Shown piece after piece: positions 33,945 through 42,243 of a DNA stretch of 64,000 nucleotides. The translations under genes were made by a program, and so were the position numbers. The first letter of the stretch is position 1; each line of letters opens with the position of its first letter. This DNA is from Mycobacterium numidiamassiliense (GTDB taxonomy: Bacteria; Actinomycetota; Actinomycetes; Mycobacteriales; Mycobacteriaceae): NCBI RefSeq assembly GCF_900157365.1, contig NZ_FUEZ01000004.1, forward strand, positions 2,777,066 to 2,841,065, written 5' to 3'. Under the pieces are notes generated by a model. That model was not told the origin of the DNA, made no database searches, and saw only the letters and a list, made by a program, of their open reading frames with translations.

Positions 33945-33976
33945 GTAACACAGATTTAACAGGTAGCTCCTACTGT
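33945..33976 (+). promoter_or_regulatory. glnA2 promoter: GlnR-like half box and leaderless -10
   Basis: GTAAC-N6-TTAAC (33945-33960) keeps the AC-N9-AC skeleton of GlnR boxes. TACTGT (33971-33976) fits TANNNT and ends 7 nt before the glnA2 ATG, with no Shine-Dalgarno, consistent with a leaderless transcript. Both are weak patterns on their own. Confidence 0.35.
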
Positions 33977-33983
33977 GCGGGGT

Positions 33984-35324
33984 ATGGATCGACAGAAGGA
34001 ATTCGTCCTCCGCACGCTGGAGGAACGGGACATCCGCTTTGTGCGGCTTTGGTTCACTGACGTCCTCGGTTACCTCAAGTCGGTCGCCATCGCCCCGGCC
34101 GAACTCGAGGGCGCGTTCGAGGAAGGTATCGGCTTCGACGGGTCCTCGATCGAGGGCTTTTCGCGGGTTTCGGAATCTGACACCGTGGCAAACCCGGACC
34201 CGTCGACCTTCCAGGTGCTGCCCTGGGCGACCGCCTCCGGCCATCACCACTCGGCGCGGATGTTCTGCGACATCACCATGCCGGACGGCTCGCCGTCGTG
34301 GGCGGACCCGCGGCACGTCTTGCGGCGTCAGCTGCAGAAGGCCAACGACCTGGGCTTCTCCTGCTATGTGCACCCCGAAATCGAATTCTTCCTCCTCAAG
34401 CCGGGGCCCGAGGACGGATCGGTGCCCATCCCCGTCGACAACGCCGGCTACTTCGACCAGGCGGTGCACGACTCCGCGTCCAACTTCCGCCGGCACGCGA
34501 TCGACGCCCTGGAATTCATGGGAATCTCGGTCGAGTTCAGCCACCACGAGGGCGCGCCCGGCCAGCAGGAGATCGACCTGCGCTTCGCCGACGCCCTATC
34601 GATGGCCGACAACGTGATGACGTTCCGCTACGTCATCAAAGAGGTTGCGCTGGAGAACGGCGCCCGGGCATCGTTCATGCCCAAGCCGTTCGGGCAGCAC
34701 CCCGGCTCGGCCATGCACACCCACATGAGCCTGTTCGAGGGCGACGTCAACGCCTTCCACAGTCCCGACGATCCGCTGCAACTGTCGGACGTGGGCAAAT
34801 CGTTCATCGCGGGGATCCTCGAGCACGCATCGGAAATCAGCGCGGTCACCAATCAGTGGGTCAACTCCTACAAGCGGTTGGTGCACGGCGGCGAGGCGCC
34901 CACGGCCGCCTCCTGGGGAGCGGCCAACCGCTCCGCGTTGGTCCGGGTCCCGATGTACACCCCGCACAAGACATCGTCGCGACGCATCGAGGTGCGCAGC
35001 CCCGACTCGGCCTGCAACCCGTACCTGGCGTTCGCCGTGCTGCTGGCCGCCGGGCTGCGCGGGGTCGAGAAGGGATATGTGCTGGGCCCGCAGGCCGAGG
35101 ACAACGTGTGGGACCTGACACCCGACGAGCGCCGCACCATGGGCTACCGCGAGCTGCCGACCAGTCTGGACGCCGCCCTGCGCTGCATGGAGTCTTCCGA
35201 GCTCGTCGCAGAAGCCCTGGGGGAGCACGTTTTTGACTTCTTCTTGCGAAACAAGCGCTCGGAATGGGCGAACTACCGCAGCCACGTCACACCATATGAG
35301 CTGAGCACCTACCTGTCGCTGTAA
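33984..35324 (+). CDS. glnA2: Glutamine synthetase GlnA2 (type I)
   Basis: The 446 aa length matches M. tuberculosis GlnA2. GSI motifs are present: DGSSIEGF near the N-terminus, FMPKPFGQHPGSAMHTHMSL (ATP and active site), and the Arg-containing RIEVRSPDSACNPYLAF. The adenylylation-loop tyrosine motif of GlnA1 (DLYELP) is absent, replaced by DNVWDLTPDERR, so GlnE should not modify it in the usual way. It is not the main ammonia-assimilating enzyme in M. tuberculosis. The ATG at 33984 gives the conserved MDRQKEFVLRTLEERDI; glnE follows 55 bp downstream. Confidence 0.96.
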   Translation: MDRQKEFVLRTLEERDIRFVRLWFTDVLGYLKSVAIAPAELEGAFEEGIGFDGSSIEGFSRVSESDTVANPDPSTFQVLPWATASGHHHSARMFCDITMPDGSPSWADPRHVLRRQLQKANDLGFSCYVHPEIEFFLLKPGPEDGSVPIPVDNAGYFDQAVHDSASNFRRHAIDALEFMGISVEFSHHEGAPGQQEIDLRFADALSMADNVMTFRYVIKEVALENGARASFMPKPFGQHPGSAMHTHMSLFEGDVNAFHSPDDPLQLSDVGKSFIAGILEHASEISAVTNQWVNSYKRLVHGGEAPTAASWGAANRSALVRVPMYTPHKTSSRRIEVRSPDSACNPYLAFAVLLAAGLRGVEKGYVLGPQAEDNVWDLTPDERRTMGYRELPTSLDAALRCMESSELVAEALGEHVFDFFLRNKRSEWANYRSHVTPYELSTYLSL

Positions 35325-35379
35325 CGCGTTTGGTGACGGCTGGTCTGAGTGAACGCCGGGTTGCGCTACCGTTTTGGGC

Positions 35380-38358
35380 GTGACCAAACCCGCGACCGAC
35401 CGCCCCAGACTGCCCAGCGTGGGTCGGCTCGGGTTGATCGACCCCCCCGCGGGCGAGCGTCTGGCGCAGCTGGGCTGGAATAGCGAAGACGACCAGGCGC
35501 ACGTCGACCTGCTGTGGTCGTTGTCGCGCGCGCCCGACCCGGACGCCGCGCTGAAGGCGTTGGTTCGGCTCGCCGAGAACCAGGACAGCGGCTGGGATGA
35601 GCTCAACGCCGCCCTGCTGAAAGAACGTCCGCTGCGTGGCCGGCTGTTCGCGGTGCTGGGCTCGTCGCTGGCCCTCGGGGATCACCTGGTGGCCCATCCG
35701 CAGTCGTGGAAGCTGCTGCGGGGCAAGGTGAAACTGCCCACACGCGACCAGCTGCACGAGACGTTCCTCCGCTGCGTTGCGGACACGTTGAGCGACCCCG
35801 CGGCGGCGATTCCGCGGTTGTGCACGACGTACCGCGACCACCTGCTGGTGCTGGCGGCGCTCGACCTGGCCGCGACCGTCGAGGACGAGCCGGTGGTGCC
35901 CTTCACCGTCGTCGGTGCCCAGCTGTCGGACACGGCGGACGCGGTGCTGGCCGCGGCGCTGCGGGTCGCCGAGGTCACCGTGTGCGGCGACCGGACGCCG
36001 CCGCGGCTGGCGATCATCGCGATGGGCAAATGCGGTGCCCGCGAATTGAACTACGTCAGCGATGTCGACGTCATCTTCGTCGCCGAGAATGCCGATGCGA
36101 CGTCGGCGCGGGTGGCCGGCGAGGCGATGCGGGTGGCCTCGGCGGCCTGCTTCGCGGTGGACGCCGGGCTGCGGCCCGAGGGGCGCAGCGGTGAGCTGGT
36201 GCGCACCGTCGAGTCGCATATCGCGTACTACGAGCGCTGGGCGAAGACCTGGGAGTTCCAGGCGTTGTTGAAGGCCAGGGCGGCGGTGGGTGACGCCGAG
36301 CTTGGTGAGCGCTACCTGTCGGCGTTGATGCCGATGGTCTGGGTCGCCTGCGAGCGTGAGGATTTCGTGGTCGAAGTCCAGGCGATGCGGCGCCGGGTCG
36401 AGCAGTTGGTGCCCAAGGATGTTCGGGCCCGCGAAATCAAGCTCGGCAGTGGCGGATTGCGCGACGTCGAATTCGCCGTGCAGCTGCTGCAGCTGGTGCA
36501 CGGCCGCGGCGACGAGTCACTGCACGTCGCCTCCACCGTCGATGCGTTGGCCGCCCTGAGCGCGGGCGGCTACATCGGTCGCGAGGACGCGGCGAACCTG
36601 ACCGCTTCCTACGAGTTTCTGCGGCTGCTGGAGCACCGGCTGCAGCTGCAACGCCTCAAGCGCACCCACCTGCTGCCCGAGGTCGACGACGAAGAGGCGG
36701 TGCGCTGGCTGGCCCGCGCCGCGCACATCCGGCCCGATGGCCGCAACGATGCTGCCGGGGTGCTGCGCGATGAGATCAAGCACCAGAACCTGCGGGTGTC
36801 GCAGCTGCACGCGAAGCTCTTCTATCAGCCGCTGCTCGAATCGATCGGTCCAGCCGGGCTGGAGCTTGCCGGCGGTATGACGTCGGCCGCTGCCGAGCGC
36901 CAGCTGGCCGCCCTGGGTTACGAGGGGCCGCAGACCGCGCTGAAGCACATGTCGGCGCTGGTCAATCAGAGCGGCCGGCGTGGCCGGGTGCAGTCGGTGC
37001 TGCTGCCGAGGCTGCTCAACTGGATGTCGTACGCGCCCGACCCCGACGGCGGCCTGCTGGCCTATCGCCGCCTGTCCGAGGCGCTGGCCGCCGAGACCTG
37101 GTATCTGGCCACGCTGCGCGACAAGCCCGCGGTGGCCAAGCGGCTGATGCATGTGCTCGGAACCTCGACCTATGTGCCGGACCTGTTGATGCGCGCACCC
37201 CGGGTCATTGAGAGTTACAGCGACGCGCCGGGCGGGCCGAAGCTGCTGCAGACCGACCCCGCCACGGTGGCCCGTGGACTGATCACTTCCGCGGCCCGGC
37301 ACGCCGACCCGGTGCGCGCGATCGCGGGTGCCCGCGCGTTGCGCCGCCGGGAGCTGGCGCGGATCGGTTCGGCGGACCTGCTTGGCCTGCTCGAGGTCAG
37401 GGACGTGTGCGCGGCCCTGACGTCGGTCTGGGTGGCCGTGCTGCAGGCCGCGATGGATGCGTTGATGCGGGCCAATCTGCCCGAAGACGGCAAAGCGCCT
37501 GCAGCCCTTGCTGTTATCGGGATGGGCAGGCTGGGTGGCTCCGAGCTGGGCTACGGGTCCGACGCCGACGTGATGTTTGTCTGCGAGGCGGCCAACGGGG
37601 CCGACGAGTCTCGGGCGGTGAAGTGGTCGGCGTCGATCGCCGAGCAGGTCCGGGCCTTGCTGGGCACGCCCAGCGTCGACCCGCCGCTGGAAATCGACGC
37701 CAATCTACGGCCCGAGGGGCGCAATGGTCCGATGGTCCGCACCTTGGCTTCGTATGCCGCCTACTACGAGCAGTGGGCACAGCCGTGGGAGATCCAGGCC
37801 CTGCTGCGCGCGCACGCAGTCGCCGGCGACGCGGAGCTGGGCGAGCGGTTCCTGCTGATGGCCGACAAGACGCGCTACCCGAAAGACGGAGTGTCGGCGG
37901 AGGCGGTGCAGGAGATTCGCCGGATCAAGGCCCGCGTCGAGTCCGAACGGTTGCCGCGCGGCGCCGACCCCAACACGCACACCAAGCTGGGCCGCGGCGG
38001 GCTGGCCGACATCGAGTGGACGGTGCAGCTGCTCCAATTGCAGCACGCACACGAGATCCCGGCGCTGCACAACACCTCGACGCTGGAATCCCTGGACGTG
38101 ATCGCCCAGACCGAGCTGGTGCCCGCCGACGAGGTGGACCTGCTGCGCGAGGCCTGGCTGACCGCGACCCGGGCCCGCAACGCGCTGGTGCTGGTGCGCG
38201 GCAAGGCAACCGACCAGCTGCCCGGCCCCGGACGTCAGCTCAACGCGGTCGCGGTCGCCGCGGGCTGGCCCAACGACGATGGAAGTGAGTTCTTGGACAA
38301 CTATCTGCGAGTGACGCGCCGCGCAAAAGTAGTGGTGCGCAAGGTGTTTGGCAGTTGA
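35380..38358 (+). CDS. glnE: Bifunctional glutamine-synthetase adenylyltransferase/deadenylase GlnE
   Basis: GlnE adds and removes AMP on GlnA1 to adjust nitrogen assimilation. The 992 aa protein has the two nucleotidyltransferase domains expected. The N-terminal deadenylylating domain has ELNYVSDVDVIFV near residue 225 and the C-terminal adenylylating domain has ELGYGSDADVMFV near 725. Each is followed by an HD-like helical region (GSGGLRDVEFAVQLLQL and GRGGLADIEWTVQLLQL). The GTG at 35380 is chosen because TACCGT (35367-35372) ends 7 nt upstream, a leaderless pattern; a TTG two codons earlier is the alternative. Confidence 0.96.
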   Translation: MTKPATDRPRLPSVGRLGLIDPPAGERLAQLGWNSEDDQAHVDLLWSLSRAPDPDAALKALVRLAENQDSGWDELNAALLKERPLRGRLFAVLGSSLALGDHLVAHPQSWKLLRGKVKLPTRDQLHETFLRCVADTLSDPAAAIPRLCTTYRDHLLVLAALDLAATVEDEPVVPFTVVGAQLSDTADAVLAAALRVAEVTVCGDRTPPRLAIIAMGKCGARELNYVSDVDVIFVAENADATSARVAGEAMRVASAACFAVDAGLRPEGRSGELVRTVESHIAYYERWAKTWEFQALLKARAAVGDAELGERYLSALMPMVWVACEREDFVVEVQAMRRRVEQLVPKDVRAREIKLGSGGLRDVEFAVQLLQLVHGRGDESLHVASTVDALAALSAGGYIGREDAANLTASYEFLRLLEHRLQLQRLKRTHLLPEVDDEEAVRWLARAAHIRPDGRNDAAGVLRDEIKHQNLRVSQLHAKLFYQPLLESIGPAGLELAGGMTSAAAERQLAALGYEGPQTALKHMSALVNQSGRRGRVQSVLLPRLLNWMSYAPDPDGGLLAYRRLSEALAAETWYLATLRDKPAVAKRLMHVLGTSTYVPDLLMRAPRVIESYSDAPGGPKLLQTDPATVARGLITSAARHADPVRAIAGARALRRRELARIGSADLLGLLEVRDVCAALTSVWVAVLQAAMDALMRANLPEDGKAPAALAVIGMGRLGGSELGYGSDADVMFVCEAANGADESRAVKWSASIAEQVRALLGTPSVDPPLEIDANLRPEGRNGPMVRTLASYAAYYEQWAQPWEIQALLRAHAVAGDAELGERFLLMADKTRYPKDGVSAEAVQEIRRIKARVESERLPRGADPNTHTKLGRGGLADIEWTVQLLQLQHAHEIPALHNTSTLESLDVIAQTELVPADEVDLLREAWLTATRARNALVLVRGKATDQLPGPGRQLNAVAVAAGWPNDDGSEFLDNYLRVTRRAKVVVRKVFGS

Positions 38359-38999
38359 ACCCGGAAGCGCGCGCGTTTGACGCCTCCTTCGAGGTGCTCA
38401 GCGTGGAAGAGGCTGTCCGAGTGACGGGCCGGTACGCTCCGTTGGCCGACGCGGTAAGGGAACTCATCGAGGCCACCATCCTTACCGAGGTCGACGGCGG
38501 CGTCGTCGACAACGCCCGGGCGGCCATCGAGGGTGTCACCGAGTCGCTTCGCCAACGCACCCGTTCGGCCAAGGTGAGCTATCGCGTCGACGGTCGCCCG
38601 CTGCCGCTCGGCAATGCCGCGGTCGGCGTGTGCAATCCCATCGCCCCGCCGATCGTCGTGCATCAGGAGGGCGGCGGCCGGTGCTGGAGTGAGTTCGTCC
38701 TGGGCTTGGCCTACGAGGGCCCGCCCGGTCTGGTGCACGGCGGCGTCAGCGCCCTGGTGCTCGACCACATGCTCGGCGAAGCCGCCAGCGAGGGGCTGTC
38801 CAAGGCGCGCTTCACCGGGACGATCACCGTGAAGTATCTGCGCGGCACCCCGCTGGGGCCGCTCCGCTCCGAGGCGTGGATCGAGCGCCATGAGGGCGTC
38901 AAAGTCTTTGCGCGCGGGACGATCTCGGACGCCGCAGGGGTGACGGTGGAGGCCGATGGCGTCTTCATCGAACCGGCGTGGGCAAGGGACGGCCAGTGA
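38355..38999 (+). CDS. PaaI-like hotdog thioesterase
   Basis: The 214 aa protein has a C-terminal hotdog fold with the THEM4/PaaI signature GPPGLVHGGVSALVLDHMLGEA and TGTITVKYLRGTPLG. Members hydrolyse acyl-CoA thioesters. The TTG start overlaps the glnE stop (TTGA), with AAGG upstream, so it is coupled to glnE. It is the first gene of the segment that is absent between glnE and glnA1 in M. tuberculosis. Confidence 0.85.
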   Translation: MNPEARAFDASFEVLSVEEAVRVTGRYAPLADAVRELIEATILTEVDGGVVDNARAAIEGVTESLRQRTRSAKVSYRVDGRPLPLGNAAVGVCNPIAPPIVVHQEGGGRCWSEFVLGLAYEGPPGLVHGGVSALVLDHMLGEAASEGLSKARFTGTITVKYLRGTPLGPLRSEAWIERHEGVKVFARGTISDAAGVTVEADGVFIEPAWARDGQ

Positions 39000-39856
39000 A
39001 GTTCTACATCAGTAGTGCCTTCCTGAATACCCGCGAGATCGTCGAGATCGCCAGGGCCGCTGACGAGCTCGGCTACGACGGCATCGGGATACCCGACCAC
39101 GTGGTCAACCTGGAGACCCTGGAAACGCCGTACCCGTACACCAAAGACGGGGAACGACGCTGGCAGCCCTTCACCGATTGGCCCGATCCCTGGGTCCTGG
39201 TCGGCGCACTGGCCCAGGTGACCTCCCGGCTGCGATTCGTCACCACCGTGTACATCCCGGCGATGCGCAATCCCTACTCGGCGGCCAAAGCCATTGGTAC
39301 TGCGGCAGTTTTGGCGTCGGGCCGGATCGAGCTGGGCATCGGCGTCGGCTGGTGCCGTGAAGAATTCGCGTTGATGGGCGAGCAATTCGCCGCCCGCGGC
39401 AAGCGCACCGACGAGATCATCGAGTTGATGCGGGCGCTGTGGCAACCCGGTTGGACGGAGTTCGACGGAGAGTTCTATCCGACGCCGCGGCTCGAGATGC
39501 AGCCCACCCCGCCGCCGATACCCGTGTACGCGGGGGGGCTCAGCGACGCCGCACTGCGCCGCGCCGCCCGCAACGACGGGTGGATCGGCGACCTGATCAA
39601 CACCGATCGTGCCATTGAGGCCGTCGGCAGGCTGCACGAACTTCGTCGTGAAAACGGGTTATCTGTAGCGGATTTCACCGTCCTGACACCGCTCACCGAC
39701 GCGTTCACCCCCAGCGATTACCAGCGCGCCGAAGACGCAGGCATCAGCGGCATCATCACCATGCCGTGGATGTTCTACACGGGGCCCGACGCGACGCTTC
39801 ACGACAAGATCGACGGCATGCAGCGGTTCCGCAAGGACCTGGCGCTCGACCGGTAG
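38996..39856 (+). CDS. LLM-class F420-dependent oxidoreductase
   Basis: The 286 aa TIM-barrel protein belongs to the luciferase-like family: KFYISSAFLNTREIVEIARA, GIPDHVVNL, LRFVTTVYIPAMRNPYSAAKAIGT, RIELGIGVGWCREEF and VYAGGLSDAALRRAAR. Mycobacterial members usually use F420 rather than FMN. Substrate is unknown. GTG start overlaps the thioesterase stop (GTGA), so the two are co-translated; a shared role in acyl-CoA or lipid turnover is inference. Confidence 0.88.
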   Translation: MKFYISSAFLNTREIVEIARAADELGYDGIGIPDHVVNLETLETPYPYTKDGERRWQPFTDWPDPWVLVGALAQVTSRLRFVTTVYIPAMRNPYSAAKAIGTAAVLASGRIELGIGVGWCREEFALMGEQFAARGKRTDEIIELMRALWQPGWTEFDGEFYPTPRLEMQPTPPPIPVYAGGLSDAALRRAARNDGWIGDLINTDRAIEAVGRLHELRRENGLSVADFTVLTPLTDAFTPSDYQRAEDAGISGIITMPWMFYTGPDATLHDKIDGMQRFRKDLALDR

Positions 39857-39913
39857 ACGTGAACTTTTCGACAACTTCCGCGTTGCTGCTGAGTTTGCCC
39901 CCATACTCGTCGC

Positions 39914-40147
39914 ATGACATTCACGGTGGTTTTCAGCAACGGCAGCCCGCGCGACTACGGCGCATTTGACACCTTCGAGGTCAGCGATTCGGGCGTGCTG
40001 CTGATCAAGATGCAACGCGAGGACGTCAGCCGGCACTACATCGCTCCGGGCGCTTGGCTCGAGATCGTCGAGATGGCCGACGGCCATCCCATCAAAGGGT
40101 CGCGGGGGATATTGGCCACCCGAACGAACCCCAATATCGTCAGTTAG
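39914..40147 (+). CDS. Small hypothetical protein
   Basis: The 77 aa soluble product (MTFTVVFSNGSPRDYGAFDT ... ISREDV-type segment KMQREDVSRHYIAPGAWLEI) is predicted to be beta-rich. ATG start; no strong ribosome binding site. I do not recognise the family. It lies 57 bp after the LLM gene on the same strand. Confidence 0.65.
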   Translation: MTFTVVFSNGSPRDYGAFDTFEVSDSGVLLIKMQREDVSRHYIAPGAWLEIVEMADGHPIKGSRGILATRTNPNIVS

Positions 40148-40209
40148 GGCGGCCCGCCGAAGTTGGTACGGTTGATGGGGCAACGTTGCTGCACGAGGAC
40201 GGCGGGAAC

Positions 40210-40704
40210 ATGAAACACGGATCGTATGTCGTCATGGCAGCGATCGGCTTGGCCGCAGCGGGCTGTGGCAGTTCGCCCAACTCCGGCACCACGACATCGA
40301 CCAGCACGACGATCTCGAAGACCGTCACGGCGTCGGTGTCGCAAGCCACGACCACCACAGGCGCCAACACCGACTTGCGGCCGCTGATACCCGTGCCGCC
40401 GAACACCGCGCGAACCGACGGTCCTGACTCCATCGGAGAAAACGGGATCCGTCTGCATTTCCTGGTCAACGGAGCACCCATGGACGTCATGGGCGCGTAT
40501 AAGACTGCGCTGCAACAGAAGAACTGGTCGCTGATCGTCGATAGTTCGAGTGGTGGCAGCGGAGGCGGCGGGGCCACCTACACTGCGACCAACGGCAACG
40601 CCTTCGGAATGTTCAACGGAGGCGGCTGGGGCGGCACCACCGACATCGATGCCTGCGCTTGGCCATCGAAGCCGTCGGACACCTCCTGCGGCCACCGTCG
40701 ATAA
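40210..40704 (+). CDS. Putative lipoprotein
   Basis: The 164 aa product has a lipoprotein signal (MKHGSYVVMAAIGLAAAGC) with Cys at the end of LAAAGC. A Thr/Ser-rich linker (about residues 22-55) is followed by a small domain with a Gly/Ser turn and two Cys near the end (DACAWP and TSCGHR). The start has GGCGGGAA just upstream. The family is unknown. It precedes the Gly-rich membrane protein gene by 21 bp and is probably co-transcribed. Confidence 0.78.
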   Translation: MKHGSYVVMAAIGLAAAGCGSSPNSGTTTSTSTTISKTVTASVSQATTTTGANTDLRPLIPVPPNTARTDGPDSIGENGIRLHFLVNGAPMDVMGAYKTALQQKNWSLIVDSSSGGSGGGGATYTATNGNAFGMFNGGGWGGTTDIDACAWPSKPSDTSCGHRR

Positions 40705-40725
40705 CGAATCAACTGCGGGAGAAAC

Positions 40726-42216
40726 GTGACAGTACGAAGCCGGGTCGTTGCTCTGGCCCCGACCATTTTGGCGCTGGGCTTGCTGCTCGCGCCCCCTGCC
40801 GCCGCCGACACCTACACAGACCAGCTGGTGGCTCGGTTCGACGCGCGCACGCACGTGGTGGCCGACTCGGCGGCCAGGCCGCCGCTGCAGAACGCCGACC
40901 AGGTCAACCAGCAGATCCTGACCACCCGGTGGGCGTGGAGCAGTGCACCGCCGCTCTGGGTCGCGGCGGTCGCGCCCAACCAGACCGGCACGACGACGCC
41001 GGACGCCATCCACGATGTCATCCTGGGTCGCAACGCTGAGTTCAGCGGCGTCATCCTGGTCATCGACTCCCGCGGGTACCACGTCCGCGCCTACAACGTG
41101 CCGAAGTCCGTTGCGGACAATGTGGACTCACTCTTGAGTCAGTCGGCTCGGGATCACCGCAATGATCCGTTTGGCGCGACCACTGAGTTCGTCCAGAAAC
41201 TGGCCGACGTCAGTGTGGCATCCGGTTCACACGTCACGACGTCTCCTGTGACGAGCCAGAAGCACAGCAGCTCATCCGCGCTGTGGACCATGCTGATCCT
41301 CATCGGCATCGTGGTGGCGGTGGTGGGGCTGATCGTGTTCGCCGTGAGTCGAAACAGTAAGCGCCGCAAGGACGCCGAGGCGAGCGACCAGGTGAAGCAG
41401 GAGTTGATCAACGCCGAATCGGGTGTCAATGACATCAACAACGCGGTGGTCACCGGTAGCGGCGTCGACGTCAGCGCCGAGGCGACGAAGGCCAATTCCA
41501 GCCTGTACGAAGCACGTAACGCCTACCAGCATCGTGACTACACCTCGGCGCGGGCGCACCTGCGGGTGGTGGAGTCGACGGTAGCCAGGGCTTACCAGAA
41601 GCTTTACCCCGATGCCAAGCCCGACGTGAATGCGGTGAAGTCGGTCCCGGAGGCGGACCGCAAGCAGGCGAGCGTGCAGACGACGAACCCGGAAACCGGT
41701 CAGAGCGTGACGATCAACAACAACAACTACAGCACCTCGCCGCAGCCGGGATACCAGAATTACTACGGGGGCGGCTACCACAACGGGATGTTCTTCTACC
41801 CCGGCTATTACCCGTACGCATTCTGGGGGCCGGGCTGGGGCTGGGGGCTCACCGACATCCTGCTGATGGACGCGCTCCTGGATGACCACTGGGGTGGCAG
41901 CTACGAGCGGGGCTTCGAGGCGGGTCAAGATTCGGCTTGGGCGGACACCGGCTACGGCGGCGGCCAAAACGTCGACTACGACAGCCAGCAGGGGAATGTC
42001 GGATTCGACGGAGGCAACCAAGGCTCGTCTTCCGGCGGCGGCGACGTCAGCTTCGCCGGCAGTAACGACGGCGGCGGTTACGACTCCGGTGGCGGAGGCT
42101 TCGACTTCGGCGGATTCGGCGGGTCCGATTCCGGCGGTGGCAGCTTCGACTTCGGTGGCGGCTCCGACTTCGGCGGCGGGTTCGATTCCGGCGGCGGGGG
42201 GGACTCCGGCTTCTGA
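40726..42216 (+). CDS. Signal-peptide, single-pass membrane protein with Gly-rich FDFGG tail
   Basis: This 496 aa protein has a signal peptide (1-27, ending PPAAADT) and an extracytoplasmic region of about 155 residues resembling TPM/YgcG-type domains. A transmembrane helix (about 185-207) is followed by basic SRNSKRRK and an inside helical segment (about 215-300). An aromatic/Gly stretch (YQNYYGGGYHNGMFFYPGYY) leads to a Gly/Ser/Asp/Phe tail (about 395-496) with repeats such as GGFDFGG. Topology would place the Gly-rich tail in the cytosol. GTG start. It converges with a receptor-kinase gene 27 bp away, and part of its 3' end is found again at 44038-44090. Confidence 0.85.
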   Translation: MTVRSRVVALAPTILALGLLLAPPAAADTYTDQLVARFDARTHVVADSAARPPLQNADQVNQQILTTRWAWSSAPPLWVAAVAPNQTGTTTPDAIHDVILGRNAEFSGVILVIDSRGYHVRAYNVPKSVADNVDSLLSQSARDHRNDPFGATTEFVQKLADVSVASGSHVTTSPVTSQKHSSSSALWTMLILIGIVVAVVGLIVFAVSRNSKRRKDAEASDQVKQELINAESGVNDINNAVVTGSGVDVSAEATKANSSLYEARNAYQHRDYTSARAHLRVVESTVARAYQKLYPDAKPDVNAVKSVPEADRKQASVQTTNPETGQSVTINNNNYSTSPQPGYQNYYGGGYHNGMFFYPGYYPYAFWGPGWGWGLTDILLMDALLDDHWGGSYERGFEAGQDSAWADTGYGGGQNVDYDSQQGNVGFDGGNQGSSSGGGDVSFAGSNDGGGYDSGGGGFDFGGFGGSDSGGGSFDFGGGSDFGGGFDSGGGGDSGF

Positions 42217-42243
42217 AACACGTTGGCCTGGCAGTGGATTCGG

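Larger units (their letters stand above)
33609..33983. other. 375 bp intergenic region upstream of glnA2
   Basis: No gene is supported here. It holds a 14 bp perfect palindrome GTGCCGGCCGGCAC (33608-33621) straddling the stop codon of the Hip1 paralogue, a candidate terminator at 33888-33915, and the glnA2 promoter elements close to 33945-33976. An open frame across it (33536-33901) overlaps the upstream gene and lacks coding character. Confidence 0.6.

Noticed and set aside
42000..42213. Gly-rich tail suggesting a PE_PGRS protein
   Set aside because: There is no N-terminal PE domain; the protein has a signal peptide, a TM helix and Asp/Phe-containing repeats unlike the PGRS GGAGG pattern.
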